Assembly (NCBI GenBank): GCA_027064285.1
Contig: JAMOPX010000154.1
Coordinates: forward strand, 1 to 11,098
DNA length: 11,098 nucleotides
Direction of reading: 5' to 3'
Source of the DNA: Desulfobacterales bacterium
Lineage (GTDB): Bacteria; Desulfobacterota; DSM-4660; Desulfatiglandales; JALVZP01
Positions 1 through 7,400 of the stretch are shown piece by piece. The stretch's first letter is position 1; the number at the start of each line of letters is the position of its first letter. The position numbers and the translations under genes were made by a program. The notes beneath the pieces were generated by a model. That model was not told where the DNA came from. It did not search any database and was given only the letters and a program-made list of their open reading frames with translations.

Positions 1-45
1 GGACTGAAAATCCCCGTGTCGGCGGTTCGATTCCGTCCCTCGGCA
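1..45 (+). tRNA. tRNA-Phe (anticodon GAA), 3' part only
   Basis: This is the 3' part of a tRNA cut by the window edge. The anticodon loop is CTGAAAA (4-10) with anticodon GAA at 6-8, which decodes Phe. It is flanked by the 3' side of a G/C-rich anticodon stem. The T arm has stem GGCGG (21-25), loop TTCGATT (26-32) and stem CCGTC (33-37). The acceptor 3' strand is CCTCGGC (38-44) with discriminator A at 45. The next bases are CTT, so the CCA tail is not encoded and must be added by nucleotidyltransferase. A short T run (47-51) follows and may contribute to transcript ending. The D arm and 5' acceptor strand lie outside the window. Confidence 0.93.
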
Positions 46-108
46 CTTTTTCTATTGCTTTATAGTGATTCGTATAATTGCAGATAACGACCAAGCTCAT
101 CTCATAGG

Positions 109-1194
109 TCACAATACGGCATCTGCTCGATGCAATAGAAAATATAACCCTATTGATATAAACAATGCTATATAGCCCATTATAAGGAATTTTACAGTAA
201 AAATAGCTGTATTATTTGTATCTTCATGTGTGACGTATATTTTGTAGGCTATAAGATTTGCCAACGAGCCAAATAAGCTACCAAACCCACCTGCATTTGC
301 ACCCCATAATAATGCTTGCCAATTCAATGTATAATTTGCAAACAATAACGTTGCTGGAACATTACTCATGACTTGGCTTACTAAAGCTGATAATAGAAAA
401 ATATGCCCTGAATGACTTATTTCAGAAGCCAGCATAATCCTTAGATTATCAGCAATACCAAAAAAGAACAGGAAACTGAAAAGTAATGCATAATCAACAC
501 GCAAGGCTTTTCGATCAAATATGAGCGCAAAAAGGATGACAACACCCCCGGCCAAAACAGGAAGAATATGAAAGACTGTTAGAAGAACAATAATAAGCAA
601 TACCCCGTATATATAGGACTTTTTATTGATTTTCTGTGCTTGTCTTTTTTGTAAATCATCTCGCACCTTAACAAAAAGAGAAGAAACAATTAATAACCCA
701 AGAAAAACTAAAGAAAACGGAGCAATCGTTTTTATGAATGTACCAGGAGAAACATCATAGAACCAATAAATGAAAAGATTTTGAGGGTTACCAATGGGTG
801 TAAATGCAGAACCTGAATTGGCGGCTAACGCTTCCAAAATCACCAGAATATCTTTTCGATTGATGTTAAGTGATAGTGTAAGCGGAACAATGACTATTAA
901 AGCAATATCATTTGTTATCAACATAGATAGGAAAAAAGTTGTCAGCACCAATTTTAATGGTATCGCTTTTCCTTTTTCTATGCTTCGGGCGATTTGTAAT
1001 ATGAATCCAGTTTTCTGTAAACCATTCACTGCAACAAACAACACAAACAGGATGAACAATGCCTGTATTTCATTGATTGAGTAGATAGGAAACCGTTTTG
1101 TATAAAAAGACGTCAGAATCAAGCCAACGCCAGATATAATGACCAGCCATTCTTTCAAAATAAAGTCAATGAATGTTACTTGATTCTTCAACAA
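109..1194 (-). CDS. ArsB/NhaD-superfamily (YbiR-like) inner-membrane ion or anion transporter
   Basis: This is an integral membrane transporter of 361 residues with about ten hydrophobic segments. It carries the paired hairpin-loop signatures of the ArsB/NhaD/CitM ion-transporter superfamily. One lies around residues 94-140 (TND at 94-96, then GSAFTPIGNPQNL at 128-140). The other lies around 277-317 (SNVPA, then GSLFGSLANLIAY). The TPIGNPQN motif and the length resemble E. coli YbiR, whose substrate is not known to me, so the substrate here (Na+/H+, arsenite or a carboxylate) is unresolved. The start is TTG: a strong Shine-Dalgarno AAAGGGGAG at 1197-1205 lies 2 nt from the TTG at 1194 and 5 nt from a second TTG at 1191, so either could be used. 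No in-frame ATG occurs near the N terminus. The gene runs convergent to the tRNA and sits directly downstream of IS debris, which suggests this side of the window has been rearranged. The family is secure; the substrate is not. Confidence 0.85.
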   Translation of the reverse strand: MLKNQVTFIDFILKEWLVIISGVGLILTSFYTKRFPIYSINEIQALFILFVLFVAVNGLQKTGFILQIARSIEKGKAIPLKLVLTTFFLSMLITNDIALIVIVPLTLSLNINRKDILVILEALAANSGSAFTPIGNPQNLFIYWFYDVSPGTFIKTIAPFSLVFLGLLIVSSLFVKVRDDLQKRQAQKINKKSYIYGVLLIIVLLTVFHILPVLAGGVVILFALIFDRKALRVDYALLFSFLFFFGIADNLRIMLASEISHSGHIFLLSALVSQVMSNVPATLLFANYTLNWQALLWGANAGGFGSLFGSLANLIAYKIYVTHEDTNNTAIFTVKFLIMGYIALFISIGLYFLLHRADAVL

Positions 1195-1453
1195 TACTCC
1201 CCTTTAATATGAGGCTAATACCAATTCTTCTATCAGGTAAAACACCTTGTTTTTTAAATGCTTTTTTTATATCTTGAAACACCCTTTCTACTGGATTAAG
1301 CTCTGGAGAATATGGTGGTAAATATACTATTTGAATATTATCAAGTATTTTTAATCTTTTGCTTTTAGCATTGTCTATAATCATTATTGCTTTCCTTTTC
1401 CCTAAGTGTTTACTGAATTTCTCTAAGAATAGATTTAAGCTTTTTGTTGTCAT
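1166..1453 (-). pseudogene. IS630-type DDE transposase, C-terminal fragment
   Basis: This is the C-terminal part of the catalytic domain of an IS630/Tc1-mariner-type transposase. Residues 22-28 (AIMIIDN) hold the second catalytic Asp (D27). The family hallmark LPPYSPELNPVERVFQDIK (45-63) supplies the final Glu (E56). The N-terminal helix-turn-helix region and first catalytic Asp are missing, because an in-frame stop (1457-1459) lies two codons upstream of the ATG. Intact members are about 300 residues or more, against 95 here. The His that usually follows the DNA motif is also absent. Similarity appears to end near residue 68, after which the frame reads through non-IS sequence, over the ribosome site of the downstream transporter and 29 nt into that gene. 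It cannot transpose and is best read as a decayed relic. Confidence 0.8.
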
Positions 1454-1480
1454 ATCTCATTAAATTCTTTTTTAAATTCT

Positions 1481-1624
1481 TTAAGTTATTCCTCCTTCAT
1501 CTTCCCCGGATATCTCTTTAGATATAAGCATCTGGTGTGAAACTTTCTTTTGAAGTCCTTTCAATTCTTCTATACTTTCTTTTATTAATGATCTCCTATC
1601 GTTCTTATAATGGCTAATTATACA
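1481..1624 (-). pseudogene. Unrecognised 47-codon open frame without a start codon
   Basis: An open frame runs from after a stop at 1625-1627 to a TAA at 1481-1483. It encodes a charged, helix-prone peptide that includes YKNDRRSLIKESIEELKGLQ followed by KKVSHQMLISKEISGEDEGGIT. The only in-frame ATG is internal (the Met of HQML), with no ribosome site in front. The peptide looks more like real coding sequence than random AT-rich DNA, but I do not recognise the family. It sits between the TnpB stub and the IS630 fragment on the same strand. It may be debris of one of those elements or of an unrelated small gene disrupted by them. Confidence 0.25.
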
Positions 1625-1630
1625 TTATAA
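1605..1630. repeat. AT-rich inverted repeat
   Basis: TTATAATG (1605-1612) and CATTATAA (1623-1630) are perfect 8-bp inverted arms around a 10-nt spacer. The repeat lies among insertion-sequence remnants and could be an element end, a weak hairpin or chance. In AT-rich DNA of this length a few such repeats are expected by chance, so the support is only positional. Confidence 0.35.
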
Positions 1631-1655
1631 AAATATTTACACAATAGTTTTGGTA

Positions 1656-1748
1656 TTATAAGATAAGCCTATATGCTCCAGCAAATATCCATAGCTTCTG
1701 CTCTTTTTCCTTACCTTTGACCTTAAGCTTGTATCTGTATCTTCTCAA
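1656..1748 (-). pseudogene. IS200/IS605-type TnpB (OrfB), N-terminal stub
   Basis: This 30-codon open frame begins at TTG (1746-1748). It reads MRRYRYKLKVKGKEKEQKLW and then IFAGAYRLIL before a stop at 1656-1658. TnpB/OrfB nucleases typically begin with a Tyr/Lys/Arg-rich strand, then a KEQEQKL-like helix and a GAYRF(V/I)(Y/W)N motif; this stub matches that order. After AYR, a neighbouring frame continues LSYN, which would fit the expected RFVYN, so a frameshift is plausible at that point. The RuvC-like nuclease domain and zinc finger are entirely missing. It is a relic with no nuclease activity. The assignment rests on about 25 residues of family resemblance. Confidence 0.55.
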
Positions 1749-1835
1749 TTGTATTTTAAAATTAGTTATATTATTATTTTCTTTAGAGATTATAAGAAAA
1801 TACATAAAAGCTCAAAAAAATGGTACGTCATTCAT

Positions 1836-1856
1836 CCCGTAACTGAAGCTTACGGG
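1836..1856. mobile_element. Hairpin resembling an IS605/TnpB element end; possible weak terminator
   Basis: CCCGTAA (1836-1842) and TTACGGG (1850-1856) form a perfect 7-bp stem with a 7-nt loop. On the minus strand the flanks read AGAAAG, the hairpin, then ATGAATGAC. That resembles my recollection of the right ends of many IS605-family TnpB elements: a GAAAGC lead, a G/C hairpin with a CTTCAG-like loop, then GATGAAT. On the plus strand a T run (1870-1876) follows 13 nt after the stem, too far for a classic intrinsic terminator. The TnpB stub at 1656-1748 lies on the far side of where a right end should be, so this is either the left end of that element or the right end of another, lost copy. 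Confidence 0.45.
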
Positions 1857-1914
1857 CTTTCTGGCGTAATTTTTTTGTAAAAGTTTTTAGTATAGCTTTT
1901 AAGATTTGATTCAG

Positions 1915-1943
1915 TTGACAATATGAGTTTAATTTCATATTCT
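1915..1943 (+). promoter_or_regulatory. Sigma70-type promoter of the tripartite efflux operon, with internal dyad
   Basis: There is a perfect -35 box TTGACA (1915-1920), a 17-bp spacer and a -10 box TATTCT (1938-1943, 4 of 6 consensus). The transcript should start near 1950, giving a leader of about 20 nt before the ATG at 1969. A dyad ATATGA (1921-1926) / TCATAT (1935-1940) fills the spacer and overlaps the -10, a position where a repressor would block polymerase. The promoter is well placed; the operator role of the dyad is an inference. Confidence 0.65.
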
Positions 1944-1968
1944 TATATTGCCATTTAGGAATAAAGAT

Positions 1969-3312
1969 ATGAAAAGGTTTGTGCAGAAAATTTGGATATA
2001 TATAACTGTTATAGCTATTTTTTATTTAGGTTGCTCAGTTTATGCTAAAGACAATAAAAAGACTTTGACATTGGAAGAAGCAATAAAAATTGCGCTTTCA
2101 AACAATCCATCTATATTATCCAAGAAAGCGCTTGTAAAGGCAGCACAAAAAGAGAAAAGAGCTCAGTGGGGAGCACATCTTCCTCACATAGACATTATTG
2201 GACAGGCAAGCAGAACCAGATATCCTACTGCAATAACACCAATAAGTGGGGTAGGACATTTTCCTCATTTTAGCAAAGACTCTTACTTTTATAATATTGA
2301 CTTAGAGTTTCCCATATATGAAGGAGGTAGAATCTCAAAGAGAGTAAAGATCGCTGAAATAGATATCTCTATAAAGGACAGCTTAGAGCAAGAAACTGTT
2401 CATGATCTTATAGCAAATGTAAAAGATACTTTTTATCTGGCTCTATACTTGAAGTCTCTTATCAAGGCGCAACAGGATGCAATAGATGCATTAAAAAAAG
2501 ATTATAAAGATGCTACTCTTAGATTAAAAGTTCAAAAGATTGCTCCTCTTGATCTTTTGAGAATAAAAACTCAGCTAAAGGCTGAAGAAGCAGCCCTAAG
2601 TGAAAGCAAAGAATATCTGAGAAGGACAAAGCAAGCTATATCTGTCCTTATGGGAAGAGCTCCCTTAGATGACTTTTTGCTTTACGGAAGGCTTCCCAAA
2701 AAGATATTTATTCCACCAGACAATTTAAATATAGCTAAATTTTTAGATTATAGGCCAGATATAAAAGCAGCAAGAAAAGATGTGGATAAGTCATTAGAAA
2801 AGGTCTCGCTTGCTTGGAGAGAGCATTTACCTTCCTTAGATCTGTTTTCAAGCTATGGTAGAAAAGCAGGCTCTGGTCTTCATCATGATGAAGACTTATG
2901 GGAGATAGGACTTAGGTTAAAGCTAAATATATTCAGTGGAGGAAGCATTTCTTCTGAAGTTGATAAGGCTAAAGCAGAGCTTAGGTCTGCAGAGCAAGAT
3001 TTAAGGCAAAAAGAACTTACAGCAAAACAGCAGATAGAAGCAGCTATCTCTAAGCTAAGATCTACAAAGGATGAGATAGAAAGATACAAGATAGCAAGAG
3101 ATACGGCAAAAGAGGCATTCCGGGTAGAGAGCCTTAGATATAGAACAGGAGCAGGAACCGTAACAGATATGCTTATATCACAGGCAGCTTGGCTAAAAGC
3201 AGAATCAGATTATTTGTATGCCCTCTATAGGCATCAAAAGGCAAAGATAGAATATGAATATTCTACAGGAACAATAGCTATAGGATGGTTAAAACAGGAG
3301 CAGGGAAAATGA
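1969..3312 (+). CDS. TolC-family outer-membrane efflux protein
   Basis: This 447-residue outer-membrane factor would form the trimeric channel-tunnel of a tripartite pump, carrying substrate across the periplasm and outer membrane. The N terminus is a signal peptide: basic residues 1-7, hydrophobic 8-21, probable cleavage after VYA (24-26). Two OEP repeats follow. The first opens with LTLEEAIKIALSNNP (33-47) and runs to about 240. The second opens with LDYRPDIKAARKDVDKS (259-275) and contains the long C-terminal helices (330-430). The length is typical. I chose the ATG at 1969 because AGGA (1957-1960) lies 8 nt ahead and the signal peptide begins there; the in-frame TTG at 1948 only adds seven unsuitable residues and lies at the predicted transcript start. 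It is the first gene of the operon and overlaps the adaptor gene by ATGA. Confidence 0.93.
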   Translation: MKRFVQKIWIYITVIAIFYLGCSVYAKDNKKTLTLEEAIKIALSNNPSILSKKALVKAAQKEKRAQWGAHLPHIDIIGQASRTRYPTAITPISGVGHFPHFSKDSYFYNIDLEFPIYEGGRISKRVKIAEIDISIKDSLEQETVHDLIANVKDTFYLALYLKSLIKAQQDAIDALKKDYKDATLRLKVQKIAPLDLLRIKTQLKAEEAALSESKEYLRRTKQAISVLMGRAPLDDFLLYGRLPKKIFIPPDNLNIAKFLDYRPDIKAARKDVDKSLEKVSLAWREHLPSLDLFSSYGRKAGSGLHHDEDLWEIGLRLKLNIFSGGSISSEVDKAKAELRSAEQDLRQKELTAKQQIEAAISKLRSTKDEIERYKIARDTAKEAFRVESLRYRTGAGTVTDMLISQAAWLKAESDYLYALYRHQKAKIEYEYSTGTIAIGWLKQEQGK

Positions 3313-4430
3313 AGACTATTTTAAAAAGAATAATCATTATATTGGTTGTATTAATCATAGGATTTTTGGCGTTTTTAAAAGTAAAACACAGAAAAGAAGA
3401 ACTTAAAAGACTTAAACCCTTAGCTTATGCTCCTTTACCAGTTAGTGTTGCACAGGTAAAAGTAGGCATATTACCTGTTACAGAGCACTATCTTGCAGAA
3501 ATAGTTCCTGTCTTATCCGCATCTATATCGTCAAAGATATCTGGTTATCTTTTAAAAATGGATAAATACGAAGGGGATAGTGTGAAAAGAGGAGAGATTG
3601 TAGCGGAGATCGATTCAAGACAGATAAAAGAGAATATATCCGCAATAAAGGCAGATATAGAAGGAGCAAAAAGTGATCTTCTTACAAAGAAGCATATATA
3701 TGAAAGAAATAGGGTTTTATACAAAAATAAGGCCATGTCCCGGGAAGAATATGAGATATCAAAAAGCGCGTATGATCTTGCCTTATCAAGGCTAAAAAGG
3801 TTGATGTGTGAGCTAAGATCAGCAAAGGTTGATCTTTCATATACAATAATAAGAGCTCCTTTTGATGGTGTTGTTACAAAAAGGCTAAAAGAGCCAGGTG
3901 ATCTTATTGTGCCAGGGGCTCCTATTTTAGAAATGGAGGCTCCACAAAAAGGATATAGAATCCTTGTGAGGGTCCCTCAGTCTCATCTTTCAAGATTAAA
4001 TCCAGGAGATATGGCATATCTTGTTCAAGGAAAAAAGAAGATATTAGCCAAGATGTACAGTCTTCATCCAGCAGTAGAAACAGGTAGCTTAGGTACAGTT
4101 GAAATAAGGGTCAAAAAAAGACCTTTTGGCCTTCCCACATATGGAAGTGTAGGAGTTGATCTGGTAATAGCTAAGTATTCAGGAACTATTGTGCCTCTTA
4201 GAAGTATTTTAGAAAATGTAAGCAACTCTTATGTCTTTGTTGCCAGACCTATAAAAGGAAATATAGCAGAGATTCATATTGTTCCTGTAAAAATCCTTGG
4301 AAGAGCTGGGCAATTAGCAGTTGTAAAAGGAGATATAAATGCAACAGACAAGGTGGTATGTGCTGATGAATCAATACTTTTAAGACTTCATGAAGGTGAA
4401 AAAGTATATATTGGAGAACAGAATAGATGA
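3309..4430 (+). CDS. Periplasmic adaptor (membrane fusion protein, HlyD/AcrA type) of the RND pump
   Basis: This 373-residue adaptor would link the inner-membrane pump to the outer-membrane channel. Residues 7-23 form one N-terminal membrane segment with no lipobox, so it is anchored by a helix rather than lipidated. The biotinyl-lipoyl-like domain is split: ISSKISGYLLKMDKYEGDSV (73-92) and IRAPFDGVVTKRLKEPGDLI (181-200). A coiled-coil hairpin (about 104-174) lies between them. A beta-barrel and membrane-proximal domain follow (about 215-370). The start at 3309 is supported by AGGAG (3296-3300) 8 nt upstream and by ATGA overlap with the TolC gene; the in-frame ATG at 3285 lies inside that gene and lacks spacing for a ribosome site. 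It overlaps the pump gene by ATGA at 4427-4430. The substrate cannot be read from the sequence. Confidence 0.92.
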   Translation: MKTILKRIIIILVVLIIGFLAFLKVKHRKEELKRLKPLAYAPLPVSVAQVKVGILPVTEHYLAEIVPVLSASISSKISGYLLKMDKYEGDSVKRGEIVAEIDSRQIKENISAIKADIEGAKSDLLTKKHIYERNRVLYKNKAMSREEYEISKSAYDLALSRLKRLMCELRSAKVDLSYTIIRAPFDGVVTKRLKEPGDLIVPGAPILEMEAPQKGYRILVRVPQSHLSRLNPGDMAYLVQGKKKILAKMYSLHPAVETGSLGTVEIRVKKRPFGLPTYGSVGVDLVIAKYSGTIVPLRSILENVSNSYVFVARPIKGNIAEIHIVPVKILGRAGQLAVVKGDINATDKVVCADESILLRLHEGEKVYIGEQNR

Positions 4431-7400
4431 GTTTTGTTGAAAGATATATAAAAAGTCCTCACCTTATCAGCTCTCTTCTTATCTTGGGAGTAGTGCTTGG
4501 CTTTTTAAGTTTTAAAAAGATGCCTCTTAACCTGTTTCCAGATGTAAACTATCCCAAGATCGCTGTCATTATTGTATGGCCAGGAGCATCTGCTGAAGAT
4601 GTTGAGGATAAGATTGCAAGGCCTGTGGAAAAAGAGCTTGCCACCCTTGATCTTGTAAGAAAAGTGAAATCATCCTGCAGAGATCAGGTTGCTGCAATAA
4701 GTGTTGAGTTTGAATACGAAAAAAGCTTGGATTCTGCAGAAGTAGATGTCTCTGCTGCTCTTAACCGAATAATTGCATCACTTCCAAATGGGATTATGCC
4801 TCCCCGTATATTCAGAGTAAGTGATGCAACTACTCCTGTATGCACATTGGCAGTATATCCAAAAAAAGGCTCTGCCTTAGATCTGGCAAAGACAAGACAG
4901 CTTGCTGACAATGAGTTAAAAGAAGCGCTTCTAAATATTCCTGAAGTAGCAGATGTTGAGGTATTTGGTGGTTATTTTCCAGAACTCAGGATAGTAATTG
5001 ACAGAGATAAGCTATATAGATATGGACTTAGCCTTTCTGATATTGCATCAGCAATATATACGGAAAATCTTAATATACCAGCAGGAATGATAATCAGGAA
5101 TAAAGATCAGCTCCTTATCAAAGTATCAGGAGAAATACTTGAAAAAAGGAGATTGGAAGACATAGTTGTAGGAAAAGATAGGAAAGGAGAAATCCACTTA
5201 AGAGACATAGCAAAGGTAAAGACTATTTATACTGAAAGACAATCTTTTTTTCATGGAAATGGCATCCCTGCTATAGGAATAAACATCCTTAGGCCAGAGA
5301 AAGGTCATGTCACCACTACCTTAGATGCCCTGCACAGAGAACTTCCTAAGATAAAGAAGATGTTTCCTCAATTAAGGATAAAGATTGTGGACACCCAAGA
5401 AAACATAATTAGAACCTCTATATCCAATATGGTCTCTTCATTAAGAGATGCAATAATACTTACTGTGGCTGTAATCTTTATTATACTTGCAAACATAAGA
5501 ATCACATTGCTTGCAGCCATATCTATTCCTTTTACATACTTTCTGACCTTCTTTGGAATGAGACTATTGGGTTTTGAGCTCAATATTGTAACCTTAACCG
5601 CAATTATTGTTGCTGTAGGACTTCTCTTAGATGATGCCATTGTTGTAATAGAAAACATTGACAGGCATATAAGTCTTGGCAAGCTTCCATATACTGCTTC
5701 CATTGATGGAACAAAAGAGATATGGCTTGCAGATTTTGCAGGCACAATCACTACAGTTGCTGTGCTGATACCAATCATGTTTATTGGTGGATATGTGCAA
5801 AGGGTGCTCAGGCAATTTACAGTAGTGCTATCCCTTGCTCTTATTTCATCCTATTTAATCTCAATAACAGTTATTCCTCTTCTTGCACCAAAGATTTTGG
5901 GCAAAAGATATAAAGCCAGCATTATAGAAAGATTCCTTAACAAAATAGATGAACATTTTCTTGGAGCTTTGAGAAACTTTTTTGTGGCTCTTTTTAGATT
6001 TGCTGTTAATAAAAGACTACTATTCATTGGCCCCTTAGGAATAGGTCTTTTAATAATAAGCATTAAACAGATGCCCCTGGTGGGAAAAGATCTTATGCCA
6101 CCAATGGACACAGGCATTGTAAAGATATCATTTGAAACCGAGCCAAACAGTTCTATTCAGCATACAGAAGATATTGTGAACAGGATGGAAAAAATAATAA
6201 AAAATACCGCTGGATTCTTATCTATGGCGACAACAGTAGGAAGTGAACCTGGCGTGATAAGTTTTGGCGCAGAAAGGACACCTCAGCAAGGTCTTATAAC
6301 TGTGCATTTTGTAGATAGATTCCATAGAAAGAAAAATATATGGCAGATAGAAGATGAGCTAAGGGCAAAGTTTAACAAAATTCCGGGCATAAATTATGTG
6401 CATGTTTATGATTTTGGAGCGACACCTTTATCCTCTATATCAGCTCCAATAGATGTTATGATAGCAGGGCCAGATCCAAAGATCTTAGATACAATAGCAG
6501 ATAAGCTCGTAAAAAGACTTCATAAGGTAAGAGGACTTAAAAGCATATCTAAGAGCTGGAGCTTTAGCAAAAGAGAAATCCATATAAGACTCAATTTGGA
6601 AAAGATTGCTCGTTACGGACTCAGTCCAAAACAGATCTCTTCTTATATAATGGGGGCATTTTCAGGGGATAAGGCATCAATACTAAGAGTGCCTGGAGAA
6701 GACGGATACACCATAAGACCGCGTTTTGAAAGAGCTTATAGAGATGAAATAGAAGATCTTTCTACATTAAATATAAAGACAAGCAAAGGGGAAGTTCCTT
6801 TAAATGAATTTGCATCTTTTAGAACAAATAAAACAAGGACAAATTTTACAAGACAGTATCTTTCTCCTGTAATAGATATTCTTGGTTTTAGAAGCACTAC
6901 AGCCATAACACATCTTCAGGAACAAGTAAACAAGATAGTTAAAAATATAAAGCTACCTGCTGGATACCGTATATATCAAGAAGGCGAAATAAAGCATATG
7001 AAAGAATCATTTACAAGACTTAAGAAATCTTTAATATTTGCGCTTATATTGCTCTATTTTTCCATGGTTCCTACATTTAAGTCTTTTGTCCATCCTATTA
7101 CCATAATGGTGGCAATTCCTCTTGCTCTGATTGGGGCTGTCTGGGGTCTCCTTATAATAGGCAGACATTTCTGTATGCCTGCATCAATGGGAATGATTCT
7201 GCTTTCAGGTGTAGTGGTAAACAACTCTATATTGCTCATAGATTTCATAAAAAACGAGATGGAACAGGGCAAAAGCAGGGATGAGGCAATAGAGTCAGCA
7301 ATAAAGATAAGGGTTAGACCCATAATAATGACAGCTCTTGGAACAATCACTGGAATGCTTCCTATCGCTGCAGAAAGAGCACTTGGCCTTGAAAGGCTAT

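Noticed and set aside
1..60. tRNA-Phe 3' end as an integration site
   Set aside because: I found no second copy of the tRNA 3' end sequence in the window and no integrase gene, so an attachment site is unsupported here.
794..1084. Plus-strand open frame opposite the YbiR-like transporter
   Set aside because: It is the reverse-frame shadow of a membrane protein gene; it has no family motif and no ribosome site, while the minus-strand product has clear superfamily motifs.
2016..2034. Lipobox at Cys22 of the TolC-like protein
   Set aside because: The residues before the Cys are Tyr-Leu-Gly, a poor lipobox, and a better signal peptidase I site (VYA) follows five residues later.
5368..5913. Several open frames on both strands inside the RND pump gene
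   Set aside because: They overlap the TM4-TM6 coding region of the pump, have low-complexity composition and show no start signals, so they are shadows.
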